From contig NZ_QODK01000001.1 in assembly GCF_003324485.1 (NCBI RefSeq), forward strand, positions 558,001-622,000: DNA of 64,000 nucleotides. Direction: 5' to 3'. This document shows, one piece after another, positions 20,401 to 28,049 of the stretch (its first letter is position 1; each line of letters opens with the position of its first letter). Source of the DNA: Cohaesibacter intestini. Lineage in GTDB: Bacteria; Pseudomonadota; Alphaproteobacteria; Rhizobiales; Cohaesibacteraceae. The notes under the pieces were generated by a model. It was not told the DNA's origin, did not search any database, and was given only the letters and a program-made list of their open reading frames with translations. Position numbers and translations under genes: made by a program.

Positions 20401-20547
20401 ATACGGATCCTCACCGGGGCGGTCAGCTTCGAAAATCCGCTCGATAAAATAGGGTTTGAAGGCGGTCAGCTGGCTCAGATCAAGCTCGCGGGTGACAAAC
20501 TGGATGCCGGAGAAGGGAACGAGGGAAATGTTTGCAAGGGTTGTCAT
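17416..20547 (-). CDS. srfB: SrfB-family actin/Hsp70-like ATPase
   Basis: A 1043-residue protein of the SrfB family. It carries the sugar-kinase/Hsp70/actin nucleotide fold: phosphate-1 LVLDVGNSRTCG (285-296), phosphate-2 VACLDIGGGTTD (612-623) and an adenosine-type motif VLLSGRPSK (808-816). About 280 N-terminal residues precede the fold and include an acidic linker near 146-170; the C-terminal 200 residues are mixed and acidic. No signal peptide, so cytosolic. In Salmonella srfB lies between srfA and srfC. Here it overlaps the upstream bitopic gene by 4 bases and is followed by srfC after 4 bases. It probably cycles between ATP states to assemble or remodel partners. Confidence 0.88.
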   Translation of the reverse strand: MTTLANISLVPFSGIQFVTRELDLSQLTAFKPYFIERIFEADRPGEDPYRRLLQGWNEEDPDGDPPHEEQGNDIGYGISKTAALEPFLGKWFPVPYLRRTEARTADGALNFALGPSNWARAMIVSDSEKSTEDGLWYKVIFAFDTALDLDEDDDDEAGEGRDEAASEASPYVAPRRSDVRKAQEFHFVSSMSKIAWFLSNPQTNAQDDTVRDYQIWVANWIEELFESFLEKKSKGKRRERERFLEHIARWITLIQIIDKLVVPEPVRFVDTVSDDKTIRPVEVDLVLDVGNSRTCGMLIENYPNEDAVELNNSLVLKLRDLQQPWITYDEPFESHVTLSQADFGPENLSRQSTRGDAFLWPTLVRVGPEAMRIKQKEPGSGSIIGMSAPKRYLWDVAAANQFWRFPHSDYGIDEGMPWIGRIARRRLNPNGDVLSHVQDDMRLYASLYPGTKKADFTRPSTKLSYSRSAFYGFMLSEIVYQAWVMINDPAVRAERRQSEAPRKLNRIILTLPTALPIQEQRIMKARAESAVQLLWDIFEWEGNQPPGVHKPSVHVSWDEASCVQFVWLYGEASRRFRGHIQEFFEMTGKPRPRFEADELPTPGTPSEPSLRVACLDIGGGTTDLMITTFFQKEDRAILPVQTFRECVRIAGDDITKAIIERCLMPVIERALIDHGAREARTRLSDLFNGDRANMSEQQKHARRQYVQQVLVPAALGIMERYEASGEDRYEAVHSATVAELVRESLSVSPSVLQYLQSAFAQGHEDAFDIMSMTVPVDFTQVAKAIDETMEPVFSTVAEALAHFDCDYVLLSGRPSKLAAVQENLLNRLFIAPDRLLSMGHYRAGNWYPFRSRGNTEIGDPKSCVVVGGVLCALAERSLTNFMLYTNMLQARSTTHYIGVLEQGGKLYDKNVLFAKEDDEPGGEERDHNFNLYSESLIGYRQLPYERWVTAPLYHVRITDANLARPIDVQLSRDEVEDLEEQDLPNEQAVSLMKHEATKEDLRIEEAMDPVGSPVDRSVMMTFRTFPLEQGDHWLDSGILQVGE

Positions 20548-21839
20548 TTTGCTGCCTTCTTCGGATTTCGGTTTGCGGAGCCGACTGGAACGGACTGCTT
20601 GACGCTTTGACGCGAGGCGACGCCTTCAATCGTGAACTGAGAGGTGATGTGATCCCCCTGTCGCCGGACAACGCGGATGGTGTAGGGAATGTCTTGCGGT
20701 GGCCGCCCCCGATGGCTGTATAGGGTGACGAAGATCGGCAGATCGCCCGGTGGTATGGCGCCCGCGCTTTGCCAGACAATATTTTCAATCGGACGCGGTG
20801 TGTTGTTGCGGCCACCATTGGAATCTGTATCCAGCTTTGCACCACAGCCGGACGGGCTGCGGAACCAGACCGCGCCATTGCCGCACTTGATCGCCAGATC
20901 AAGATCGGCAAATCCATTCCACGCCAACGAGATCTGCAATGCCCCATTGCCAGCCTGACGTTGGGATAGGCGATCGGAAATCTCGCTATTGTTCAGATCA
21001 GCGCCGCTTTGCGGCAGCTCGGCACAATGCTCCTTCTTGAAGGCGGCGGCATTTTCCAGCACCCGCAACTCGCGCTGGAGATCGGCAAAGTTGACAATCG
21101 CGGCAGGACGCTGGTTGCAATAGGAAAACCATGGCAGGAAGGAAATGGCACAGGCCATGAAAAGCAAATAGAGGATTGCGGCAATCAGGCCGGCGAGAAC
21201 GAACCACAAAAGGGCCGTCAGGCAGCGCGACCAGGTATGGCGCGGCTCCTTTTCTTCGTCTCTGGTGCGATTTGTCTGGTCTGGTTCGGTTTGGTCTGCG
21301 CCGGTTTCAGGCTGCTCCAGCGGCGCTGTGATCGGCATCTCGGCAGCTTGTGGACCGCGTGGGCGGATCGGGGCACGAACGCCAATTTCGTCATTGCCAC
21401 TGGACGCATTGGCCAGACGATGCCCCCAACCGACAAGGATGGGGTTGCCCTCATGGGCATAGATATAGGACCGGGAGGGAATGCGGATGGCATTGGCAAG
21501 GGCCCGGCCAAAGGCACGGTCGGACGCCTCCTTGCTGGCCGCCAGGCGGTTTGCCAGTCCAACGATATCCCGCGCGATGCGATCGAAACGCCCCAGAACA
21601 GCATCTGCGGTTTGTTCATCCAGCGCATCCAGACGGGAGACCGGACCAGATCGGTCGATATACCAATGAATGCGGGTGCCATCGGTGCTGCTTTGTGGTT
21701 CGCTGAAAATGGCCGCATGCTCTGGCCCCAGAATTGCGGCCAGATAATCGGTGATGCGTTCGAAATCCCGCTCCTTGCGCCCGCCGATCGGCGCAAGATC
21801 GATGGCGGTCGTGGAGGCAATTTGCTGACTTTGCTTCAT
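20544..21839 (-). CDS. Bitopic protein in the srfA position, with periplasmic YfaP/PPC-like domain
   Basis: A 431-residue protein. The ATG at 21839 is used because it sits 1 base after the upstream stop. Residues 1-160 form a cytosolic domain with GNPILVGWG at about 131-139; a charged linker leads to one transmembrane helix (about 208-235). The periplasmic part has a short coiled segment, then a beta-rich domain (about 290-420) with a DLDLAIKCGNG segment and hydrophobic strands, like YfaP-type beta-sandwich domains. It occupies the place of srfA upstream of srfB, but I cannot claim homology with SrfA. Its cytosolic domain appears related to that of the upstream protease, including the GxPxLxxWG pattern. 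Its stop overlaps the srfB start by 4 bases. Confidence 0.75.
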   Translation of the reverse strand: MKQSQQIASTTAIDLAPIGGRKERDFERITDYLAAILGPEHAAIFSEPQSSTDGTRIHWYIDRSGPVSRLDALDEQTADAVLGRFDRIARDIVGLANRLAASKEASDRAFGRALANAIRIPSRSYIYAHEGNPILVGWGHRLANASSGNDEIGVRAPIRPRGPQAAEMPITAPLEQPETGADQTEPDQTNRTRDEEKEPRHTWSRCLTALLWFVLAGLIAAILYLLFMACAISFLPWFSYCNQRPAAIVNFADLQRELRVLENAAAFKKEHCAELPQSGADLNNSEISDRLSQRQAGNGALQISLAWNGFADLDLAIKCGNGAVWFRSPSGCGAKLDTDSNGGRNNTPRPIENIVWQSAGAIPPGDLPIFVTLYSHRGRPPQDIPYTIRVVRRQGDHITSQFTIEGVASRQSVKQSVPVGSANRNPKKAAK

Positions 21840-21840
21840 G

Positions 21841-23652
21841 TCATTCTGCCGCCTCAGCCTGTCGGGACGGCGGGGCGTTGGCCTCACATGCTGCATCCTG
21901 TTGATCGACATTCACGCCCTGTGCGGACAGAAAGGACAGCAGACTGTCGCTCTTGAGCGCGAAGTTGAGACGGACCTGCTGTTCAGAACTGGTTTTGACG
22001 AAGGTGTTGACGCCAATCACCCGGCCACATTTATCTGCCAGCGGGCCACCGCTATTGCCCGGCGAAATATCCGCACTATGCAGCACCATCCGATTGCCGG
22101 ACGGGCTGTCCTGCAGGACGGTGACAATGCCCTGAGTGAGCACCATATCGGGGGCAGCGGTGACCACTCCGGCCAGTAGCTTCAGGAAATGCTCATCGGT
22201 CTCCATGAAAATGCTTGGATAGCCCGCCGCATAGATCTGCTGCCCCTTCGAGCCAGATTTGGACAGGGACAGATGATGGGAGAAAGGAGCACCAATCATC
22301 CTGACAAGCGCATAATCCTGTTCCCCCAGATTGCTGTTGGCGCTGGTGGCGATAACCTGGCCCTTGCGGGCCCCGCCAAGCGCCTTGTTGACCACAATGA
22401 CATGACCCTCGTTCGAGGCTTCCACCACATGACGGTTGGTGACAATCAGATCAGGGCCGATGAAAAAGCCGCTGCCGCTGCCCATCTTGCGCGTGCCGTC
22501 GCCTGCAACAATCAGCACCGTTGCCTGATCGAGCAACGTAACGACGTCTGTGACCGTCGGTTGAGCAGGCGTGGCTGGATCCACCGGCGTGGCTGGTGCG
22601 GTTCCTGACGGCGTCACAGCGGACAAGTCAGGCAAGGGGCGCGGAGCACGGCAAGAGCGATTGGCAAGCTCGGATTTCAGATCCTTGATCCGGTTGCGCA
22701 GGGCCGCTTCGGATTGTTCCAAGGCCAGATTGCCGAGCATGGCCTGCGCAGTGCTCTGGTTCGGGAAGACCAGAATGCCCGGTAGGAGCAACAGGAGCAG
22801 AAACAGCAATGCGACAATACAGGCAATGAGCACAGGCAACCAGCAACGGGGGGAGCGCCGCGCCGCCTGCGCTTCGGGGAGTGGCGGGGTCGGACGCTGC
22901 TGGTCCGCTGCCATCGAAGCGGCCTGCGCCTGTTGATGGGCAGCACCGGCAAAGACTGGCGACACAGGACCGGATGGGGATGCCGGAGATTCGGGATCCT
23001 GACTTGCTGCGGACACGGGCGGGATCGCAGTAACTGGGGCTGAGCTGGTGGTGTCAGCCTCAGACCCGTCAGCGTCCGTTTGCCCCTCTGCCCTATGCTC
23101 AACGGCGATCAGGTCCGCCACATCGGGAACGTCGACCCCTTCTGGCAGAAACTGTCCCAACCCATGCATCAGGCGATGGGCCAACTTGTCCGTGAATTCC
23201 ATCGTGCCGCGTGGCACCAATCCCCAGTTGGTCAGGACTGGTTGGCCATTGACCACCATCAGGTCCTGATCAAGAGACAGGATCGGTAACCAACAGAGGA
23301 TCAGACGAGCACGTGGATCGTTTGAACGGTCAATAGCCGTCATGAGATCCTTGAAAAAACCGCGCAGAAGATTTGCAACCCTGACTTTATCGGTCTGCCC
23401 AAGAGCGCCCCAAGGCGTGGCCTGACCCGGCTCAAATCCATACCAAGCACAGGTTGTTATCTCTTCATCACCATCCCGTTTCAAGGATGGCGCCGCAAAC
23501 AGACGTGCGTAACGCGGCATATGGCCAATCAAAAAGTTCTGGCCATCCTCAAATCCTTCGAGAGCGGAGCGTTGTTGGAAGAAAACCTCTTTTTCTCCCG
23601 AATATCTGATACTTTTCAGAAAAAATTGCTGCTCAGTCACAAACGCCCCCAA
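21841..23652 (-). CDS. Membrane-anchored trypsin-like (S1C/HtrA-type) serine protease, first gene of the Srf-like operon
   Basis: A 603-residue protein. Start is TTG at 23652 behind AGGGA, or GTG at 23640; both are weak. Residues 1-180 are a cytosolic domain with GQPVLTNWG at about 136-144, followed by a Ser/Pro/Ala-rich linker. A strong transmembrane helix lies at 271-296, then a short coiled coil (305-332), and a trypsin-like domain at about 370-590. The catalytic triad is complete: His408 in TNRHVV, Asp446 in EQDYAL, Ser534 in PGNSGGP. No PDZ domain is present, unlike DegP. The protease should act in the periplasm. The AT-rich sequence before it probably holds the operon promoter. Confidence 0.85.
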   Translation of the reverse strand: MGAFVTEQQFFLKSIRYSGEKEVFFQQRSALEGFEDGQNFLIGHMPRYARLFAAPSLKRDGDEEITTCAWYGFEPGQATPWGALGQTDKVRVANLLRGFFKDLMTAIDRSNDPRARLILCWLPILSLDQDLMVVNGQPVLTNWGLVPRGTMEFTDKLAHRLMHGLGQFLPEGVDVPDVADLIAVEHRAEGQTDADGSEADTTSSAPVTAIPPVSAASQDPESPASPSGPVSPVFAGAAHQQAQAASMAADQQRPTPPLPEAQAARRSPRCWLPVLIACIVALLFLLLLLLPGILVFPNQSTAQAMLGNLALEQSEAALRNRIKDLKSELANRSCRAPRPLPDLSAVTPSGTAPATPVDPATPAQPTVTDVVTLLDQATVLIVAGDGTRKMGSGSGFFIGPDLIVTNRHVVEASNEGHVIVVNKALGGARKGQVIATSANSNLGEQDYALVRMIGAPFSHHLSLSKSGSKGQQIYAAGYPSIFMETDEHFLKLLAGVVTAAPDMVLTQGIVTVLQDSPSGNRMVLHSADISPGNSGGPLADKCGRVIGVNTFVKTSSEQQVRLNFALKSDSLLSFLSAQGVNVDQQDAACEANAPPSRQAEAAE

Positions 23653-24189
23653 AAATTCCCTAAACCATTGCGCGCTTGTATTTTCTATTGCAATAAAATT
23701 TTAAATTGAATCCCTTAATCATTTTTTTGCCACAATTTGCACCGGCAACACTCGCATTTAGTGTATTTGAAATTTCCGACCTTTACTCGCACAAAAAAAT
23801 CACGATAATGTCTCACCTATCATAGATTGTAATAGCATTTTCGCCCTCCTCTCTGTAATAGTGCAGATACACCTTTGCAGGGCCGGTTCCAATCGCCCTG
23901 CGATCGACCCTCGTCTATCCCGCATGGCTCCTATTCCCAATTGTGTGGCGTTCGAAAGCAGCCCTGCGACTGTCTGTTGCGACCTCCCGTGCTGAAAAGC
24001 CAAAACGCAAAATCTCTATCTTTCTGAATTTTCTATATTTTTCCTTTGGGAAACGCGCGTATTTTGCCGGTCTGCATGCCGGGTGTTGAAGCGATCCTCT
24101 TGCGTCCAGCACCCACGACCTAGCCCAAAGACCAGTCTTGCCTTTGATGGATTTTGACGGCATGATCGGGGCAGATGGTTCCTGATCGC

Positions 24190-24370
24190 CTTTCGAGGCT
24201 GTCAGGATGAAAAGGGAACATGGTGCGACGTATTGTGCGACAAATCCATGACTGCCCCCGCAACTGTAGGCGGATAGCAATTCCGAGATACCACTGGGCC
24301 CCAGCCAAGTCTGGACACTTACCCGGGAAGGTCGGTAACGCGAAGACCCGCAAGTCAGGAGACCTGCCAT
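24190..24370 (+). promoter_or_regulatory. Cobalamin (AdoCbl-type) riboswitch
   Basis: The conserved core is present in order: GATGAAAAGGGAACATGGTG near 24207-24225, ACTGCCCCCGCAACTGTA at 24251-24268, CCACTGGG near 24291, ACCCGGGAAGG at 24321-24331, and the B12 box AGTCAGGAGACCTGCC at 24353-24368. These match the class's known P3-P7 core and the terminal box. In other bacteria such elements control cobalamin transport or synthesis genes placed directly downstream. Here no such gene follows on the plus strand. Confidence 0.93.
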
Positions 24371-24418
24371 CTTAACTGCAACTCAACCCGGCCGGGGAGT
24401 GCCGGAAGGAGACTGTAC

Positions 24419-24496
24419 ATGCTTTGCATTGAAGATGCCTGTATCGTAACCTGTTTCAAAGTGTCCCCGCATTCAAGCGGAAGGACAGCGCCATAG
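24419..24496 (+). CDS. Possible 25-codon leader or remnant ORF behind the riboswitch
   Basis: An ATG at 24419 is preceded by GGAAGGAG, a strong ribosome binding site about 7 bases away, and lies 50 bases after the B12 box, exactly where the regulated gene should start. The frame ends after 25 codons (MLCIEDACIVTC and so on, three cysteines). It may be the start of a gene that has since been destroyed, or a genuine small protein. No similarity is claimed. Confidence 0.3.
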   Translation: MLCIEDACIVTCFKVSPHSSGRTAP

Positions 24497-25123
24497 AAAC
24501 CACGAGACTTTTCGTTTTCTGAATTCAGCGGTTTGTCCGGCTTTTGCCTTTTCAGGCAGGTCACGATGTGTTCCACATATGATCCGTTCGCTCCGATTGC
24601 CGGACCGTTCAGCCGCTCACATGGATGATGCAGGCGCCGTGTATGCGTGCCTGTGTGCCTAAGGCACCGGAATCAGGTTGTCAGTCTTGATTTTGGTGAA
24701 ACGAATGGCCGTTTCCTCTCAATGCCCCCCGCAAGGGCAACACCTGCTCACCTCCAGTTACGGTCGCTCCGATGGCTGGACTGGTGTATTGATAGAAATG
24801 GCTTCAAGGCGATCAAGCTGGACCAGTGATTGGTTCCCACTGCGTCAGCATGACACCCGAATGTCATAATCTATTTCCAGCTTGGTCGCCTTCCCCCTCC
24901 CCAACCAATCAAAGCAATTGCCCGCTCAGACAACCGTTCGATGGATCGATGGCGTAGAGTTACGCTCGCTCAGCCAGCGCTTTGGTCTGGCACAGCATCG
25001 TCAATCTTTGCTTGATAGGTTGGGCTGAGCATGTTTGCACAATCGTCACCAAGGATCAGCGCAGGAGCCCCAAGGAGCCAGTCCGGTCGTTGCCTGCTTG
25101 TCCAACGGGAGCGGCGGCAATGG

Positions 25124-26527
25124 TCAATAGGTTGGTGCCGAGGCGGGATCCATTTCTGCGGCAGCCTCTTCAGCAGCCTTTGGGTCAGTGCGGCCCACCG
25201 ACCCTTCTGTTTGCCAATGGAGAGGCGGTTCATGGGCATTCAGCGTGGCCAACCGGGGAGGCAGAGGCAGGTAAGCTCCCTTGCAGTTGACCTGCCCGGC
25301 GGCAAGCCGCTTGGCAAAGACGGGCACAGCGGCTTTCTGACCCTTGGTGGTGAAGAAGTTGCCCTTGACCTGAATGGTGTTGGCCATGGCCTTGACCAAG
25401 TCGTCCACCAACGCCGCATCGGGTTTCTGCGGCCGCTCCCAGAAGCTGTCCAAGGGGCCTGTATGGGTCACCCGGTCCATGTCATAGACCGCATGACCCA
25501 GAACCTTGACAGGGCATCCCTGACGAATGGCGTGCATACCCACCGTGCTGTTGATCAGAACGCAGCCCTTGGCATATTTCAACATCAGGGTCAGGTTGCC
25601 TCCAATGATGAAATGAACCTGACTCTCGATGCCATTTTCCCTGGCCTTTTTCTTGATATAGGCGCCCCAGCGCTCCCACCCATTGTCGAGTGGATGAGCC
25701 TTGAAGACCAGATGTGTTTTTCTCTCTGCCCGACGCGCAAAGGATTCAATGGCTGTGCGAATGGCTTCTTTCTGATGCGAGAAAGGCGCATTGGAACGCA
25801 ATTGATAGTCACTTTGTAATTGCAGCGAGAAAATGAAAAAGGAATTGCCGTTTCTGGCCAGTCTGGTGACCAACTCTCGCGCCACCCTGTGCCGTTTCTT
25901 CTCCAGAAACAGGCCCGGAATGCCGGAAATATACTCAACCAGCGGATTGTAATAGCGATCGGCGCGGTAAAAGGGATAGAGGAAGAAAGAAAAATAGCTA
26001 ACAAGATTGTAGCTGACTTCGTAGAAAATTTCGCGTGGCTTGGTGTAGGGAAATTTCAGTTGTTGGTCCGGTTCATCACATTGCGCGGCAATGCGCTTGA
26101 TCTGATCGGGATCATTCGGGAAGTGTGAGAAGGCCGACATGCCTCCGCGCTCGAGCGTGATCCAGTCTGGACGCAGATAGCCGAACTCGTAGCAATAGGT
26201 CGCGATCTTGAATTCCCGAGCCACTTTGGCGGCCACCTGATGATAGGGCTTGCGATCCGCATAATAGACGATATCCGTCACCCCATGAGCCACAATGAAG
26301 CGGCGCAGATAGGCCTCCCAGCCATCAAAGCGCCCGCGATAGCTGACCGATGGACGCCCGAACCAAAGCAGGCGGTCGCCGAGGCAGAAATTGATTCGCA
26401 ACGCCTTGTGACCATCCTTTTCCAGACGCGCAGCGATATTGCGCGCGAAGAAGGACGGATGCCCCTGCAAAAACAGGAACACACGACTTCCCTCGGGCTT
26501 CGACGCTTGTCTGCTCAAGTTTGTCAC
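25124..26527 (-). CDS. kpsS: KpsS-like capsule Kdo transferase
   Basis: A 467-residue cytosolic protein of the capsule-synthesis family that includes KpsS/LipB. In E. coli, KpsS adds the first beta-Kdo to a phosphatidylglycerol lipid to start the capsule linker, and KpsC extends it. The N-terminal half shows FLQGHPSFFARNIAARL, GRPSVSYRG-type and YCYEFGYLRPDWITLE segments typical of the family, and the C-terminal half shows FKAHPLDNGW and the CVLINSTVGMHAIRQG region. The start is a GTG at 26527 with only weak GGGAAA upstream. It is the last gene of the leftward kpsC-rkp-wza-kpsS run, 62 bases after the export protein gene. Confidence 0.88.
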   Translation of the reverse strand: MTNLSRQASKPEGSRVFLFLQGHPSFFARNIAARLEKDGHKALRINFCLGDRLLWFGRPSVSYRGRFDGWEAYLRRFIVAHGVTDIVYYADRKPYHQVAAKVAREFKIATYCYEFGYLRPDWITLERGGMSAFSHFPNDPDQIKRIAAQCDEPDQQLKFPYTKPREIFYEVSYNLVSYFSFFLYPFYRADRYYNPLVEYISGIPGLFLEKKRHRVARELVTRLARNGNSFFIFSLQLQSDYQLRSNAPFSHQKEAIRTAIESFARRAERKTHLVFKAHPLDNGWERWGAYIKKKARENGIESQVHFIIGGNLTLMLKYAKGCVLINSTVGMHAIRQGCPVKVLGHAVYDMDRVTHTGPLDSFWERPQKPDAALVDDLVKAMANTIQVKGNFFTTKGQKAAVPVFAKRLAAGQVNCKGAYLPLPPRLATLNAHEPPLHWQTEGSVGRTDPKAAEEAAAEMDPASAPTY

Positions 26528-26589
26528 AACGTAAACACGTTTCCCGGACCTGCATAAACAGATCCTGTCTGGCTGAACACTGACTTCAA

Positions 26590-27720
26590 TTAGTCAAAAC
26601 GATTGACGGTGCCGGCAACATTGCCAATAGAGCCCGTCGCCTGACGAAGCAAACCCAACACCTTGCCAATTTCAACACTGCGTGCATTGGATACAAAGAC
26701 GGAATCCTTGTCTTTCAAATGGAAAGACTGAGCATAAAAGTAGGATTTCGCATGCTTCATGTTAATGCGATAGATAGTCGGGACTTTGCCCAAACGAATT
26801 TTATTATAAGAAATATTGAGTGCATCCAGAATGGCTGGACTTTCATAGCGGAACACGAAGACGCCGGTCGCATCAGCGCGCTCATCCTGCAGGCCACCGG
26901 CTGCTGCGATGGCTTCCAGCGCTGAAATGGTTGCGGCATCAAACGTATAGACAGACGGTTTCTTGACGGCGCCGAGCACCGTATATCGCTGCGGGTCATG
27001 GGACAGATAAATGCGGTCCCCACGCGAAACGTAAATATTCTCGTTTGGCTGCTCGATGACGGTCTTCATCAACTGCACGCCCTGTTTCTTGCCTCGCTGC
27101 AGAGTGACAAAGGTCTCACGGGCCGCATATTTGGCGCCGCCTGCCAGAGCCACAACATCAAGGAGCCGAGCCCCTTTGGTCGGCAGTGGATAGAGACCGG
27201 GCTTGGCAACATCGCCATTGAGAGTGACAACGTTGTTCTCGTTGCGCACCACATTGACCAACGCCTGTGGCTGGATAGCCTTGCCTTCGAGGCTGGCAAC
27301 CACCAGATCCTGAATCTGGACAGGCGTCTTGCCCTTCACCTTGATGGCTCCCGTATAGGGCAGTGAAATCTCGCCACCGCGGTCAACAACGATTTTTGGG
27401 AACTGAACGCTGTTACCGGCTTCGCCCGAGAACAGCCCGCCATTGTCAGCCTCGAACACGGTCACAGAGAGAACGTCACCGACGCCAACAGTCGAGATGG
27501 GAGTGTAGTTGCGTGTCTTGCGGAACCGACTTCCCAGACCAACCGGGTTGAACCCATTCAGGCCGTCGACAATGTCAGCATCCACATCCACGATCAGATA
27601 ATCGTTTTGAACACTTTGCTTCTCGATCTCGATCGACAGTGGCCCTTCTCTGGGCGTCACCGCACATCCCGACAATGCGAGAGAAAGAAGAAAAACGGCT
27701 ATCGTTCTGAACATATACAT
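26590..27720 (-). CDS. Wza/KpsD-like outer-membrane polysaccharide export lipoprotein
   Basis: A 376-residue lipoprotein: signal peptide with lipobox ALSGC, then the polysaccharide export (PES) domain with VGVGDVLSVTVFEAD and FPKIVVDRGGEISLPYTG, followed by two SLBB-type domains (VTLNGDVAKPGLY and YTVLGAVKKPSVYTF). The ATG at 27720 is preferred over frames open further upstream because it directly precedes the signal sequence. This protein should form the outer-membrane channel through which capsule leaves the cell, coupled to KpsE in the inner membrane. Its length is close to Wza (about 380) and shorter than E. coli KpsD (about 560). A palindrome lies about 75-100 bases upstream. Confidence 0.92.
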   Translation of the reverse strand: MYMFRTIAVFLLSLALSGCAVTPREGPLSIEIEKQSVQNDYLIVDVDADIVDGLNGFNPVGLGSRFRKTRNYTPISTVGVGDVLSVTVFEADNGGLFSGEAGNSVQFPKIVVDRGGEISLPYTGAIKVKGKTPVQIQDLVVASLEGKAIQPQALVNVVRNENNVVTLNGDVAKPGLYPLPTKGARLLDVVALAGGAKYAARETFVTLQRGKKQGVQLMKTVIEQPNENIYVSRGDRIYLSHDPQRYTVLGAVKKPSVYTFDAATISALEAIAAAGGLQDERADATGVFVFRYESPAILDALNISYNKIRLGKVPTIYRINMKHAKSYFYAQSFHLKDKDSVFVSNARSVEIGKVLGLLRQATGSIGNVAGTVNRFD

Positions 27721-28049
27721 CACTCGTTGTTCTGCCCTTGGCATGGACGATAGAGATTCATGCAACCCCTGGGTAACTATCACGTCTATTTTTGGTTGTA
27801 CAGCTTGATTTCTACAACCATCACCAACATTTGGGAACTTTGTTATCAGTATTGAGATTATATTAAATTAACTTAACGGTTGATTAATGATTGTCTATAA
27901 GGGACAGACACAATCTTCGATCTTACAACGTTTAATCAGCCAGTTTCACACATATGGACAATAACAACTAAATCCAACAAATCCGCTATGGCCAAAACTG
28001 CAGCTTTCTGCTGTTTCTTGATGTCAAAGGCCCGTCTTTTTTCTTGTGG
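27721..28049. other. AT-rich intergenic region upstream of the export lipoprotein gene
   Basis: 329 bases between the kpsC C-half stop and the export gene start. No coding frame is convincing. It contains an 8-base-arm inverted repeat at 27793-27820 and a strongly AT-rich block near 27840-27900. It probably holds a promoter for the wza-kpsS pair, so this pair may be regulated apart from the upstream rkp genes. Confidence 0.6.
27793..27820. promoter_or_regulatory. Inverted repeat, possible operator
   Basis: TGGTTGTA, a 12-base spacer, then TACAACCA: a perfect 8-base dyad about 73 bases upstream of the export lipoprotein start. No T-run follows on either strand, so it is not a terminator. The spacing fits a dimeric helix-turn-helix regulator. 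Confidence 0.45.

Larger units (their letters stand above)
4719..23652 (-). other. Srf-like envelope operon (13 genes)
   Basis: All thirteen genes read leftward with gaps of about 70 bases or less. Overlaps occur at 5402-5411, 9657-9667, 10844-10847, 11581-11584 and 20544-20547, and there is a 1-base gap at 21840. The encoded set spans the envelope: cytosolic NTPases (SrfB, SrfC, LolD-like), five proteins with membrane helices, and four to five secreted proteins or lipoproteins. No regulator and no structural gene of a known secretion system lies within it. Grouping them into one transcript is an inference from spacing. Confidence 0.75.
23653..25123. other. Intergenic region of about 1.5 kb with riboswitch, no intact gene
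   Basis: The first 200 bases are AT-rich and probably carry the leftward promoter of the Srf-like operon; no single -35/-10 pair stands out. A plus-strand cobalamin riboswitch lies near 24190-24370 and a 25-codon open frame follows it. From 24500 to 25123 no gene could be supported. A plus-strand open stretch ending at the TGA at 25026-25028 has a protein-like end (RWIDGVELRSLSQRFG) but no start codon, so it may be a remnant. Confidence 0.7.

Noticed and set aside
24876-25028. Plus-strand open stretch ending RWIDGVELRSLSQRFG and a further 15 residues
   Set aside because: It looks like the end of a protein but has no start codon, and a TAA lies just upstream. It might be a remnant of the gene once controlled by the riboswitch, or chance; not enough for a gene call.
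24970-25239. Minus-strand frame of 89 codons overlapping the kpsS end
   Set aside because: It overlaps kpsS in another frame, has no clear ribosome binding site and resembles nothing.
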